A stretch of 24,105 nucleotides of DNA from Oscillospiraceae bacterium (GCA_031266295.1 JAISBH010000131.1:1-24105); one strand, 5' to 3'; positions 1 to 8,709 are shown, counted from the first letter of the stretch. Translations and numbers: made by a program. Notes: generated from the letters alone by a model not told the origin.

Positions 1-74
1 GGGAGGCGGACTGGAGGTCCGCTGACCGGAACAGCGACGCAGTTGCGGCGCGCAGCGCGAAGCGGGCGCGTATC

Positions 75-98
75 CGCAGAATCCCGAAGGGATTCTTA
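75..98. repeat. Palindromic element, copy 1 (GAATCCC-GAA-GGGATTC)
   Basis: A perfect 8-bp inverted repeat (AGAATCCC at 78-85, AGATTCCC-type partner GGGATTCT at 89-96) flanks a 3-nt GAA loop. The same core, with one base changed, occurs at 22003-22037 in a longer stem. No T-run follows on either strand, so it is not an obvious terminator. The plus-strand frame 3..104 is open from the window edge to a TAA at 102-104 and reads the element as R-I-P-K-G-F, the same frame as in copy 2. That frame may be the tail of an upstream gene, but it is too short to identify. The rest of 1-186 shows nothing I recognise. Confidence 0.6.
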
Positions 99-186
99 CC
101 TTAACGGGGCGGAAAAGACGCTCTAAGACCACTGCGGGATTTTTCGAACAGGCCCTAGATGATGGTTCGGGAAGATGGTTTAGGAT

Positions 187-1722
187 GTGACGCCCGCTGT
201 GGATAACACCGATCTCCTGTCAATGACAGGCATATGCAAATCATTCTTTGGCGTGACCGTGCTGGATCACGTCGATCTGCGCGTCCGTCAGGGCGAGATT
301 CACGCGCTGCTCGGCGAGAATGGCGCGGGTAAATCAACGCTGATGAATATCCTCGGGGGCGTGCTGACTGCGGACTCAGGCGCGGTCGAGTTCGCCGGGA
401 AACCGCTGGGGCGTGGCGCGGTAAAGGAAGCGGAGAACGCCGGCGTCGCGTTCGTTCATCAGGAACTCAACCTGTTCAACGATCTTACCGTCTGCGAGAA
501 TATATTCCTGCGCAAGGAACTGACCGGAGCGCTGGGCAGCCTGCGCAAGCGCGAGATGGCGCGGCGCGCGGCTGAACTGTTCGAGCGGCTGGGGGTCGCG
601 ATAGACCCATACGCCATGGTATCAGAACTGGAGACCAGCAAGAAGCAGCAGCTGGAGATCGCGAAAGCGCTGTTCGCGAACGCTCGGCTATTTATACTGG
701 ATGAACCTACCACATCGCTGAATCAGCATGAAACAGAACACCTGTTCTCGATCCTGCGCCGATTGAAGGCGGAGGGCAAGAGCTTCATATTTATCTCGCA
801 CAAGATGAACGAGATATTCGAGATCGCCGATCGGTACACGGTGCTGAACAACGGACGGGTCGTCGGCAGCGGTTTGATATCGGATACAAACCCGCGCGAG
901 GTTACGCGCATGATGATCGGCGGGAAACTGATCGATGAGGGCTATTACGAAAAGACGCGCACAGGCGAGGTCGCTCTTCGTCTGAACGATCTGGCGGGCG
1001 AGGGATTCTCGGGTGTGAATATCACCGCGCACGCTGGAGAGGTCGTCGCCTTTACGGGACTTAAGGGCGCGGGCGTCAGCGAACTGTTACAGACGATATT
1101 CGGCGCGCTGCCGATGCGCGGCGGGTCGATTGATATATTCGGGCGGACGGTCAAGCGCCAGTCGATCGGTTCGGCAATGCGCAGCCATATGGCCATGATC
1201 GCCGCGAACCGCAAGGAAAACTCTATACTGCCCGATTTGGCGATGCTGGATAATCTCGTAGTATCCGAGCACGCGCTGACCGCGAGGCGGCAGATAGTCC
1301 GCCGCAAACGCGAGGTATCCAGGTACAACGCGCTGCGCGAGGAATTGTCGATCCGCGCGAACGATCCGTTCGATCTGATCACGTCATTATCGGGCGGAAA
1401 CCAGCAGAAGGTGATCCTTGCCAGATGGCTGAACACGAAACCGCGCATCCTGCTAATGGATAACCCGACCCAAGGCATCGACGTCGGCGCGAAGGCGGAG
1501 ATATATAAATTAATCCGCGCATTGGCGGCGTCGGGGATTACTATATTATTCCATACTCTAGAGATACCAGAGATACAAAAAGTGGCGGATCGATGCGTCG
1601 TGTTCTTCCATGGACGGATGCAAGCCGATCTGCCGCGCGAGGAGATCACCGAGGAACGGGTCATGCTGTACGCGACGGGAGCGGCGGCACCGGATCAATC
1701 GGGCAGAGGGGTGGCGGTATAA
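187..1722 (+). CDS. Sugar ABC transporter ATP-binding protein, RbsA/MglA/XylG type (two fused ATPase domains)
   Basis: This 511-residue protein energises uptake of a monosaccharide-like solute (CUT2 family) at the cytoplasmic face of the membrane. Two ATPase domains follow one another. Domain 1 has a full Walker A (GENGAGKST, 43-51), Walker B with catalytic Glu (LDEP, 171-174) and H-loop His205, but its signature is degenerate (LETSKKQ, 148-154 instead of LSxGQ). Domain 2 has an intact signature (LSGGNQQK, 401-408), a Walker A without the lysine (GLKGAGVS, 291-298) and Walker B D-N-P (425-427), so the catalytic Glu is Asn. Length is normal for the family. GTG at 187 is preferred because the ATG at 223 would shorten the N-terminus to the edge of the fold; neither has a strong ribosome binding site. 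The permease gene starts directly after the stop. The binding protein is not in the window and may lie upstream. Confidence 0.95.
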   Translation: MTPAVDNTDLLSMTGICKSFFGVTVLDHVDLRVRQGEIHALLGENGAGKSTLMNILGGVLTADSGAVEFAGKPLGRGAVKEAENAGVAFVHQELNLFNDLTVCENIFLRKELTGALGSLRKREMARRAAELFERLGVAIDPYAMVSELETSKKQQLEIAKALFANARLFILDEPTTSLNQHETEHLFSILRRLKAEGKSFIFISHKMNEIFEIADRYTVLNNGRVVGSGLISDTNPREVTRMMIGGKLIDEGYYEKTRTGEVALRLNDLAGEGFSGVNITAHAGEVVAFTGLKGAGVSELLQTIFGALPMRGGSIDIFGRTVKRQSIGSAMRSHMAMIAANRKENSILPDLAMLDNLVVSEHALTARRQIVRRKREVSRYNALREELSIRANDPFDLITSLSGGNQQKVILARWLNTKPRILLMDNPTQGIDVGAKAEIYKLIRALAASGITILFHTLEIPEIQKVADRCVVFFHGRMQADLPREEITEERVMLYATGAAAPDQSGRGVAV

Positions 1723-2751
1723 ATGGCACAGACGATTATAACCACATCACGGCCGCCGAAGCGCAGCGCCGTGAAAGCGCTGGGTAATTATAGTTTTATC
1801 CTTATATTCCTGTGTATATTCCTTGTATACCTGTGGCGCAACGCTAACGCGCTGACGCTCAACGGCGTGATGAACATCCTGCGGCACTCGACTGTCGTTG
1901 GGATCATCGCCTTCGGAATGGGTCTGTCCATCATCACGGGCGGGATCGATCTGTCGGTGGGCAGTATGCTCGCTCTGATAGGCGGATTATCGGTGGAGGT
2001 ATTCAACAATACCAATAATCCGCTTGTAACGCTGCTGTTCGCGCTGGGGCTGGGGTTGATACTGGGACTCATTAACGGCGCGCTGATCGGTTATGTCAGG
2101 ATGCCCGCGTTCATCGTGACGCTGGCGACGATGATGATATACCGCTCAATGGCGCAGTATTACCTGCGCGCTGCGCTGCGCAAGTCGATATTTCAGATGA
2201 ACGGCCAGCTGACCGCGTACCAGCCGTTCTACGACTTCGGCCAGTCGAAGGCGCTGGGATTCATTCCTACGGTTGGGATAATATTTATACTGGTAACGGC
2301 GGTGATGGTGTTCATCGCGACGTCCACTAAGTATGGCAAGTCGGTCTATGCTATAGGCAGCAATGAGCGCGCGGCTCAGCTGGCTGGCGTCAACGTTGGC
2401 CTGACCCGCGCGACGGTATATGTGATAACGGGCGTGCTCTGCGGCGCGGCGGCGTACATATGGCTGGCGATGAATGGTTCAGTCGATCCGGCCACGCTGG
2501 GCAAGAGCAACGAGATGTACGCGATCGCGGCGGTCGTGATTGGCGGAATCAGCATGTCCGGGGGTAAGGGCAAACTGCTGGGCGTGATGTTCGGCGCGAT
2601 GAGCTACACCTGTATCGATAAAATAATCGCGGCGATGCGGATGGATGCGCTCATCAACGATACGATCAAGGGGACAATACTGCTTGTCGCCGTGCTGATT
2701 CAGATTCTAATACCAATGCTGCGGGGACGGATGGGGAAACAAAGAGCGTGA
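1723..2751 (+). CDS. Sugar ABC transporter permease, RbsC/MglC type
   Basis: The 342-residue protein is the membrane channel partner of the preceding ATPase. It is hydrophobic along most of its length, with about eight to ten predicted membrane helices starting at residue 23. Two family hallmarks are present: GGIDLSVGS (73-81) and IGGISMSGGKG (273-283). The segment GSNERAAQLAGV (212-223) is the cytoplasmic loop that docks on the ATPase. The start codon follows the ATPase stop with no gap, so the two are one transcription unit and probably translationally coupled. The stop overlaps the GTG of the branching-enzyme gene by 4 bp. Substrate cannot be read from the sequence; ribose, galactose and xylose systems all look alike at this level. 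Confidence 0.94.
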   Translation: MAQTIITTSRPPKRSAVKALGNYSFILIFLCIFLVYLWRNANALTLNGVMNILRHSTVVGIIAFGMGLSIITGGIDLSVGSMLALIGGLSVEVFNNTNNPLVTLLFALGLGLILGLINGALIGYVRMPAFIVTLATMMIYRSMAQYYLRAALRKSIFQMNGQLTAYQPFYDFGQSKALGFIPTVGIIFILVTAVMVFIATSTKYGKSVYAIGSNERAAQLAGVNVGLTRATVYVITGVLCGAAAYIWLAMNGSVDPATLGKSNEMYAIAAVVIGGISMSGGKGKLLGVMFGAMSYTCIDKIIAAMRMDALINDTIKGTILLVAVLIQILIPMLRGRMGKQRA

Positions 2752-4772
2752 ATAATTCGACTGTAGATGACAGCCATCAGGAACTGGGACTTATCACCAT
2801 TGACCCGTGGCTGAAGCCATTCGAACGCGATATTCGCGAACGATTAAGCCGCTATGGGTACACGCGGGAGCGGATACTGCCGCGCGGCGGCTCGTTATCC
2901 GATTTCGCCAACGGTGCGATGTACTTTGGCATTCATCGGACTGACGACGGCTGGGTGTACCGGGAGTGGGCGCCGGAAGCGGACGCGTTATACCTGTTCG
3001 GCGAGTTCAACGATTGGAACCGCGAGCAGTATCCATTATCATGCATAGATGGCGAGGCGTGGGAACTGCATCTGCCCAAGCACGCGCTGCGCCACGGCCA
3101 GCGTGTATTGGTGAGCGTCGTCAGTCACGGCCAGCGCCGCGATCGGATACCGCTGTTCATCGGAAGCGTCGTTCGCGACGAAGCGGCCAACTCATTCACC
3201 GGGCGCGTCTGGTCGCCGGACGAGCCGTTCGCTTGGAAGAATGACGCGAAGAAGCGCGATCCGCATGAACCGCTGCTTATATATGAGGCGCACGTCGGCA
3301 TGGCGACTCAAGAGGGCGGCGTCGGCAGCTACGATCATTTTACGGACGAGATACTCCCGCGAGTCAAGAAAGCGGGATACAATACCCTGCAGCTGATGGC
3401 GATCCAGGAGCATCCATACTACGCGTCGTTTGGTTATCAGGTGACGAACTTCTTCGCGCCTTCGCAGTGGTACGGCGATCCCGATGGGTTGAAGCGGCTG
3501 ATCGACGCGGCGCATGGGTTGGGTATCGCGGTGCTGTTGGACGTCGTGCACAGCCACGCGTCCGGCAACTACGCGGAAGGCATTGCGGAGTTCGACGGCA
3601 CGGAATACCAATTCTTCCACAGCGGCGGCAAGGGCTGGCATCCGGCGTGGGGGACTCGGCTGTTTGATTACTCGCGGCCGGGCGTGGTTCACTTCCTGCT
3701 GTCCAACCTGAAATATTGGCTGAATGAGTACCATTTCGACGGATTTAGGTTTGACGGCGTGACCAGTATGCTATACTGGGATCATGGGCTGGGTATGGCG
3801 TTCACCGAATATAAATGCTATTATAACTTCAACGCCGATCTGGATGCGGCGGCTTACTTGATGCTGGCCAACGAGCTGATTCACGAGGTGAAACCGTGCG
3901 CGGTCTCGATCGCCGAGGACATGAGCGGTATGCCTGGATTGTGCCGGCCGATCGCGGACGGGGGTTTCGGTTTCGACGCACGGCTGGGTATGGGTCTGCC
4001 CGACTTCTGGATCAAGATGGTCAAGAGCCGCGACGAGGATTGGGATTTGCGCAAGCTGTGGCATGAACTGACCACGCGCCGCCCGGGTGAGAAGGTGATC
4101 GGCTACAGCGAGTCGCACGATCAGGCGTTGGTGGGCGACAAGACGCTCGTGTTCCACATGGCCGACGCGGCGATGTATACCGGCATGAGCAAGCTGACCG
4201 AGGATCCCGCGATCGACCGCGCGTTGTCGCTGCTCAAGTGTATCCGACTGTTGACGCTGACGCTGGGCGGCGAGGGTTACCTTAACTTCATGGGCAACGA
4301 GTTCGCGCATCCGGAGTGGATTGACTTCCCGCGAGAAGGCAACGGGTGGAGCAGCCATTACGCGCGCCGTCAATGGAATCTAGCGGACGATCCGCTGCTG
4401 CGCTATAGCGACGTTGCCGCCTTCGACCGCGCGATGCTGGACTTTGCCGAAGAACGGAGCGTACTTACCGCGCGTGACACCCAAAACCTGTGGATCGACC
4501 AAGAGCGCAAGATAATCGCATACCGCAAGGCCGGGCTGGTATTCATACTCAACACCCATCCGACGCAGTCTAACACCGATTTCTACCTGCCGGTTCAGAA
4601 ACCGGGGCGCTGGCGGCCCTGCTTCTCGACCGACGAGCCTCGGTTCGGAGGGCGCGGTCGGGTGGATATGTCGTTCACGTATCAGGCCATAGCGGATGAT
4701 CCTCGCGGCGCGGGGTTCTTTGTGTACGCGCCGAACAGATGCGGGTTTGTGTTGGAGAGGATAGGAGAGTAG
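2748..4772 (+). CDS. glgB: 1,4-alpha-glucan (glycogen) branching enzyme, eukaryotic-like GH13 type
   Basis: The 674-residue protein makes alpha-1,6 branches in glycogen by cutting alpha-1,4 chains and transferring the ends. An N-terminal CBM48-like domain (about 55-160; EWAPEADALYLFGEFNDW) precedes the GH13 barrel. The catalytic triad is visible: nucleophile Asp336 in DGFRFDG, acid/base Glu390 in SIAEDMSG, and Asp458 in YSESHDQ; conserved His268 lies in DVVHSH. The strings RFDGVTSMLY, ESHDQALVGDKT and NFMGNEFAHPEW are those of the GH13_8 subfamily, which includes animal, fungal and plant branching enzymes, rather than classic bacterial GH13_9 GlgB. The GTG start overlaps the permease stop (GTGA), so translation is coupled to the transporter. 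No other glycogen gene is in the window. Assignment of the activity is strong; the operon partnership is unusual. Confidence 0.95.
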   Translation: MNNSTVDDSHQELGLITIDPWLKPFERDIRERLSRYGYTRERILPRGGSLSDFANGAMYFGIHRTDDGWVYREWAPEADALYLFGEFNDWNREQYPLSCIDGEAWELHLPKHALRHGQRVLVSVVSHGQRRDRIPLFIGSVVRDEAANSFTGRVWSPDEPFAWKNDAKKRDPHEPLLIYEAHVGMATQEGGVGSYDHFTDEILPRVKKAGYNTLQLMAIQEHPYYASFGYQVTNFFAPSQWYGDPDGLKRLIDAAHGLGIAVLLDVVHSHASGNYAEGIAEFDGTEYQFFHSGGKGWHPAWGTRLFDYSRPGVVHFLLSNLKYWLNEYHFDGFRFDGVTSMLYWDHGLGMAFTEYKCYYNFNADLDAAAYLMLANELIHEVKPCAVSIAEDMSGMPGLCRPIADGGFGFDARLGMGLPDFWIKMVKSRDEDWDLRKLWHELTTRRPGEKVIGYSESHDQALVGDKTLVFHMADAAMYTGMSKLTEDPAIDRALSLLKCIRLLTLTLGGEGYLNFMGNEFAHPEWIDFPREGNGWSSHYARRQWNLADDPLLRYSDVAAFDRAMLDFAEERSVLTARDTQNLWIDQERKIIAYRKAGLVFILNTHPTQSNTDFYLPVQKPGRWRPCFSTDEPRFGGRGRVDMSFTYQAIADDPRGAGFFVYAPNRCGFVLERIGE

Positions 4773-4779
4773 CATAGCT

Positions 4780-5340
4780 ATGACATTATATGTAGCACGC
4801 CATGGTGAAACCGAATTCAACAGGCAGCGCCGCTTCACCGGCAGCATAGACGCGCCGCTCAGTGAAACCGGTTTACAGCAGGCGGATGAACTGGCGCAGC
4901 GGCTCAAGTCCGACGGCGTTCATCTGGACGCGATTGTGTCCTCATCGATGCGGCGGGCGCTCGCCACGGCGGGGGTTGTCGCCGACGCGTATGGTCTGCC
5001 CGTCGAAACCGCCGATGAATTCGTCGAGCGGAACATGGGCGTGTATGAAGGCCTGACGTTCGAGGAGTGTGAAACACGCTGCCCTGATATGTTTGAACGG
5101 GGGGCTTCCCGCGAATGGGACGACGCGCCCGACGGCGGCGAGACGCTGCGCCAGCTCGACGAGCGTGTGTTGCGCGGGCTTGAGCGCGTTCTGGCCGATC
5201 ATTCGGGGCAGGATGTGCTGATCGTGTGTCACGGCGGGGTGGTGATGATGATCAACAAGCGGCTAAACAATCTTGATCTTGAGGGAATGTTCAACTGCAA
5301 GCGGGACAACTGCGGGGTGAATGCGTTTCAGATTGCCTGA
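4780..5340 (+). CDS. Histidine phosphatase family protein (phosphoglycerate mutase/CobC-like)
   Basis: The 186-residue protein has the phosphohistidine signature RHGETEFN with His8 as nucleophile. Supporting catalytic residues are Arg58 (SSSMRRA), Glu83 (FVERNMG) and the second histidine His151 in VCHGG. Length matches the small single-domain phosphatase branch rather than dPGM (about 250). Substrates in this branch vary (phosphosugars, phosphoglycerate, alpha-ribazole phosphate) and cannot be told apart here. The gene follows the branching enzyme by 7 nt with GGAGAG ahead of the ATG, and a terminator follows, so it closes the operon. From this position a sugar-phosphate substrate in storage-glucan metabolism is a reasonable guess, no more. 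Confidence 0.9.
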   Translation: MTLYVARHGETEFNRQRRFTGSIDAPLSETGLQQADELAQRLKSDGVHLDAIVSSSMRRALATAGVVADAYGLPVETADEFVERNMGVYEGLTFEECETRCPDMFERGASREWDDAPDGGETLRQLDERVLRGLERVLADHSGQDVLIVCHGGVVMMINKRLNNLDLEGMFNCKRDNCGVNAFQIA

Positions 5341-5395
5341 CGCCGGAGAGGGGAGAATTATTTCCGTCGACATTCGCGGCCAAGAGGCGCGTATT

Positions 5396-5432
5396 CCTCC
5401 CCCAGACCATACTGTCCGGTGGGGGGCTTTTT
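5396..5432 (+). terminator. Rho-independent terminator of the transporter/glgB/phosphatase operon
   Basis: CCCCCA (5399-5404) pairs with TGGGGG (5420-5425), and GAC (5405-5407) with GTC (5414-5416) across a CGG bulge. The stem is followed by GC and five T residues (5428-5432). It lies 58 nt past the phosphatase stop and 30 bp before the next promoter. Confidence 0.75.
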
Positions 5433-5461
5433 CATCATACGAAATCGTTTTCCATTTCCCT

Positions 5462-5490
5462 TTGACAACCATGGCATTTCGTGGTAAACT
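5462..5490 (+). promoter_or_regulatory. Sigma-A-type promoter for the VOC/aldo-keto reductase pair
   Basis: A perfect -35 hexamer TTGACA (5462-5467) is followed after exactly 17 bp by TAAACT (5485-5490). It sits between the terminator at 5396-5432 and the ATG at 5522, which has AGGAGAGGG as ribosome binding site (5503-5511). Transcription would begin near 5497. Confidence 0.75.
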
Positions 5491-5521
5491 CATAGGTATC
5501 ACAGGAGAGGGAGCAAACGAC

Positions 5522-5890
5522 ATGGCTGGTATTCGTATTTCGGATCTGGTGGTGGACTGCGCGGACGCTAAGGCGACGTCGGAGTTCTATTCGAAGCTGC
5601 TGGACTGGGACATAGGCGAGGCTTTCGGTATGCCCACGGTGGCGTCGCCCGATGAAGCGTATATGTTCCTGTTTGCGCAGGAGGAGGATTATGTGCCGCC
5701 GGTATGGCCGGAGGTTGAGGGCAAGCAGCAAAAACAGTTGCACCTAGATTTCGTAGTGGATGATTATGAGGGGACAATTGAGAAGGCAATGCGGTTGGGA
5801 GCGAAACGCGCCGAAACGCAGTACATGCCCGATCATTTCACAGTGCTGCTCGATCCTGCGGGACATCCGTTCTGCCTTTGCAAAGGGTAA
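5522..5890 (+). CDS. VOC family (glyoxalase/bleomycin-resistance-like) protein
   Basis: This 122-residue protein is one vicinal-oxygen-chelate module: an N-terminal beta-alpha-beta (IRISDLVVDCADAKAT, then FYSKLLDW) and a second half with LHLDFVVDD and the terminal DPAGHPFCLC, the typical closing strand of the fold. Potential metal ligands are His75 in LHLDF and the acidic residues near the C-terminus. The reading frame stays open upstream, but the ATG at 5522 is chosen because AGGAGAGGG lies just ahead and the promoter at 5462-5490 leaves no room for a longer product. The VOC fold covers many reactions (glyoxalases, dioxygenases, resistance proteins), so no substrate is assigned. It is co-transcribed with the reductase 36 nt downstream. 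Confidence 0.85.
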   Translation: MAGIRISDLVVDCADAKATSEFYSKLLDWDIGEAFGMPTVASPDEAYMFLFAQEEDYVPPVWPEVEGKQQKQLHLDFVVDDYEGTIEKAMRLGAKRAETQYMPDHFTVLLDPAGHPFCLCKG

Positions 5891-5926
5891 TTATTGAAGT
5901 GTCGATCATCTGAAAGGGTAAAGTTT

Positions 5927-7063
5927 ATGAAATATACTGTTGTGCCTGAATGGGGCAATATTAGCGTATCACGGCTGGGCATGGGCTGTATGCGTCTGCC
6001 TACGACTAAAGATGGGGAGAAAACGGTCATTGATCGTCCCGAGGCCATCGAGCTGATCCGCGCGTCTATCGACGGCGGGATCAATTATGTGGATACCGCG
6101 TACGGCTATCACAATGGCGAGAGCGAACTGGTCGTCGGCGAAGCGCTTAAGGATGGATACCGCGCCCGCGCGTTTCTGGCGACCAAGCTGCCCTCCTGGC
6201 TCGTTCACGAGGAAGCGGATATGGATCGCCTGCTCGACGAGCAGCTAAAGAAACTGCAGACGGATCACATCGATTTCTATCTGCTGCACGCCGTCAACAA
6301 GTCCCATATCGCCAACTATCGCAAGCTGAACTATCAGAAGTTCCTTGAGCGGGCGAAGGCCGACGGGCGTATCGGTCGGGCGTGCTTCTCGTTCCACGAC
6401 GACGCGGAGACGTTCCTCGACGTGCTGAACGATTACAACTGGGCGATGTGCCAGGTTCAGTTCAACTACATGGATACTGATAACCAGGCCGGGCTTTCCG
6501 GTATCCTTGAGGCGGGCAAGAAGGGTATCGGCGTGGTGGTGATGGAGCCGATCCGCGGCGGTTCGCTGGCGAACCCGCCCGAGTCGGTCAAGGCGATGAT
6601 GGAGAATTATCCCGTTAAGCGCAGCCCTGTCGAATGGGCGTTCTCGTATATCGCGCAATTCCCGGAAAACAGGGTGCTCCTGTCCGGCATGAGCAACATG
6701 CAGCAGCTGCGGGAGAATCTCAAGACGTTCGAGACCATCAACGACGGACCGCTGCCGCAAGAGGATCAGGACTTCATCGAGGCGATAACGAAGGCGTACA
6801 GGTCGCGGGTATACGTCGGCTGTACGGGCTGCCGTTACTGCGTGCCGTGTCCGCAGGGCGTGTGTATACCGGACATATTCCATAGCTACGACGAGTCATA
6901 CATGTTTGATAACTTCGGTCACTTCAAGTGGTTCTACGATGAGTGCGTAACGAAGGGCACCGACGCTGGTAAGTGTGTCGAGTGCGGTGCGTGCGAGGCG
7001 CAGTGTCCGCAGAAGATACCGATCATCAAGCATCTGGCGGAGATTAACAAACGTAGCGCATAA
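5927..7063 (+). CDS. Aldo/keto reductase with C-terminal 4Fe-4S ferredoxin domain
   Basis: The 378-residue protein has an aldo/keto reductase barrel (about 1-285) and a cysteine-rich C-terminus. The AKR tetrad is present as Asp56, Tyr61, Lys87 and His121. The tail carries CTGCRYCVPCPQGVC (299-313) and CVECGACEAQCP (350-361), enough cysteines for one or two iron-sulfur clusters. This two-domain arrangement belongs to the known family of iron-sulfur AKR-like oxidoreductases (COG1453), common in anaerobes; most members have no defined substrate. ATG at 5927 with GAAAGGG ahead is preferred to the upstream in-frame codon at 5894. It follows the VOC gene by 36 nt under the same promoter. Reduction of a carbonyl compound with electrons exchanged through the clusters is inferred. 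Confidence 0.93.
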   Translation: MKYTVVPEWGNISVSRLGMGCMRLPTTKDGEKTVIDRPEAIELIRASIDGGINYVDTAYGYHNGESELVVGEALKDGYRARAFLATKLPSWLVHEEADMDRLLDEQLKKLQTDHIDFYLLHAVNKSHIANYRKLNYQKFLERAKADGRIGRACFSFHDDAETFLDVLNDYNWAMCQVQFNYMDTDNQAGLSGILEAGKKGIGVVVMEPIRGGSLANPPESVKAMMENYPVKRSPVEWAFSYIAQFPENRVLLSGMSNMQQLRENLKTFETINDGPLPQEDQDFIEAITKAYRSRVYVGCTGCRYCVPCPQGVCIPDIFHSYDESYMFDNFGHFKWFYDECVTKGTDAGKCVECGACEAQCPQKIPIIKHLAEINKRSA

Positions 7064-7083
7064 GGGATTCGCAGCTACTGGGA

Positions 7084-7114
7084 TGGCGGGACGGTTGTGT
7101 AAACCGTCCCGCCA
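7084..7114. terminator. Perfect 13-bp hairpin between convergent operons
   Basis: TGGCGGGACGGTT (7084-7096) is the exact complement of 7102-7114 across a GTGTA loop. It lies 20 nt past the reductase stop and 65 nt beyond the stop of the oppositely oriented binding-protein gene. There is no good T-run on either side, so it may act as a bidirectional 3' end or mRNA stabiliser rather than a textbook intrinsic terminator. Confidence 0.6.
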
Positions 7115-7178
7115 CATCTATGCCGACGGGTAAATTGTACTCTGTCTCGCTAATAACTTCCCGTCTTTGCGCGTCTTT

Positions 7179-8654
7179 TTACTGCTCCGCCAGGTATTCC
7201 GCAAACTGCCGCTGGAATTCGGCTATATACGTATCTAGTCCAGCAGCCTTTAGCTTGGCGATCGCGGAATCAAACCCTTCCTCATAAGAAACCAGTCCGA
7301 AACGGATGGGATACATAGAGCTGATCAGCTCCGTCTCCATGTTGGCCAGTTCCATCGACAGTTCGGTCGCGTCGAACAAGAAGGCCGCTGCGGGGGTGTA
7401 CACGATTTCGTCATTGGGCAGAGGCACCTGGTCGTATTCGATACCGGCGTCGGGGTAGCTCTCGTCGTAGCGCATGTAACCCTTGAACCCAGTCATCCAC
7501 GTATCGAAGTTATACAGTGCGTTGCCATCGTCGCCCTCAATGTACTTGTAGCGATACGGGTCGGACGCCGTATAGTGTACGCCTTCGATACCCCAGTGGA
7601 ACAGGTCGTGGTTCGCCTTGTCCGCATACAACCAGCTCAAGAACTTTAAACCCGACTCGGGATCCTCAGCCGTCGCCGAAATCGCGTTCAGGTTCTGCGC
7701 CAGTGTGTAGACGAGCTTAATCTTCTCAGGCGCGAGCATGTAGAACTGGAAGTAGGATTCCGGAATGTTCTTTTGAACGCCGACGTCGTTTTGATGGTTG
7801 AATGTCGGCGATGGCAGCACAGATCCGATATTGGCCATATCGCTCTTGTACTCCTGTGCTATCGACAAGATATCTGGATGGATGTATCCCTTCGAATACA
7901 GCTCCGCGAAGAACTCCGCATCCTTCTTGAATTCCTCCGACTCGTAGTATGATTCGACCGTTCCATCCTGGCGGATCAACGCAAATCCCTGACTCATCTC
8001 TACATAGAAGGGCCAGGTGTCATATGTGCGGTGCAGGAACGCCGGTGCGTGACGGATATTGTGCAGCCACATATACGGCTTGACGCCCGTCTCTTCCTCT
8101 ACGGCGGGCTGCAGCGCAGCGAATGCGCCTAGCAAGTCCTCAGCCGTCTCGGGGTATTTGCCATCCAGATATTTCTCCATCACGTCGCCGCGCGCGAACA
8201 TATAGCCATACAGACGGGTAAAATCCTTCCAATTGGCGGGTACGGCGTAGACCTGGCCTTTATAGGTGCCGGCCGTCCAATCCTCGTCGTTGAACATGCC
8301 CGTTAGCACCGGGTAGCTGGGCAGGTACTCATCAATCGGGATGATCGCGTCCATGCTGGCGATGGTGGTGAGGTTCTTGACGTCCTGCATAATATGCAGC
8401 AGTTCGAACGGCTCGCCGGTAGCCAGCATCACGTTCAGCTTTTCATTATAGGCGTCCCACGGTATGCGGATGAACGAGACCTCGATATCCACGCCGTCGT
8501 CGGCAAGCTTCTGATTCACTGCGGACAGCGCGGTATCCATGTCCGTCATGTAGTTGCCAGGGGTCACGTAGCGCATCGGGTGCGCTGCCATCGCGGGCGC
8601 GGCTAGCGCGGCGATGATCATGCACGCGAGCAAACAGGTCAGCCATTTCTTCAT
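7179..8654 (-). CDS. Extracellular sugar-binding protein of ABC transporter 1 (LplA-like)
   Basis: The 491-residue exported protein should bind an oligosaccharide or sugar derivative outside the membrane and deliver it to the two permeases encoded just upstream. It begins with a signal peptide (MKKWLTCLLAC..., hydrophobic to about residue 23) with an Ala-Met-Ala type I cleavage site. Typical features of type-1 solute-binding proteins follow: an N-terminal lobe with YNEKLNVMLATGEPFELL and an Asp/Trp/Tyr-rich binding region. A cysteine at position 10 is too close to the N-terminus to be a normal lipobox, so lipid anchoring is doubtful. AAAGGAG precedes the ATG by about 12 nt. It is the last gene of a permease-permease-binding protein operon. 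Confidence 0.9.
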   Translation of the reverse strand: MKKWLTCLLACMIIAALAAPAMAAHPMRYVTPGNYMTDMDTALSAVNQKLADDGVDIEVSFIRIPWDAYNEKLNVMLATGEPFELLHIMQDVKNLTTIASMDAIIPIDEYLPSYPVLTGMFNDEDWTAGTYKGQVYAVPANWKDFTRLYGYMFARGDVMEKYLDGKYPETAEDLLGAFAALQPAVEEETGVKPYMWLHNIRHAPAFLHRTYDTWPFYVEMSQGFALIRQDGTVESYYESEEFKKDAEFFAELYSKGYIHPDILSIAQEYKSDMANIGSVLPSPTFNHQNDVGVQKNIPESYFQFYMLAPEKIKLVYTLAQNLNAISATAEDPESGLKFLSWLYADKANHDLFHWGIEGVHYTASDPYRYKYIEGDDGNALYNFDTWMTGFKGYMRYDESYPDAGIEYDQVPLPNDEIVYTPAAAFLFDATELSMELANMETELISSMYPIRFGLVSYEEGFDSAIAKLKAAGLDTYIAEFQRQFAEYLAEQ

Positions 8655-8691
8655 TGTAGTGAGTCGCTCCTTTCAGATGTTGCCTATTCAC

Positions 8692-8709
8692 AGCGTCCAT
8701 CCGGACGCT
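8692..8709. other. Intercistronic hairpin between permease and binding-protein genes
   Basis: AGCGTCC (8692-8698) and GGACGCT (8703-8709) form a 7-bp stem with a 4-nt loop in the 65-nt gap upstream of the binding-protein gene. It could contribute to segmental mRNA stability; there is no T-run. Confidence 0.4.

Noticed and set aside
1..126. Partial gene at the window start (frames ending at 104 or 126)
   Set aside because: Two frames are open to the edge, both short and Arg/Ala-rich, with no recognisable protein; no basis for choosing one.
3771..4373. 200-codon minus-strand frame inside the branching-enzyme gene
   Set aside because: It is antisense to conserved catalytic segments of GH13 and has the Arg/His-rich composition of a shadow frame.
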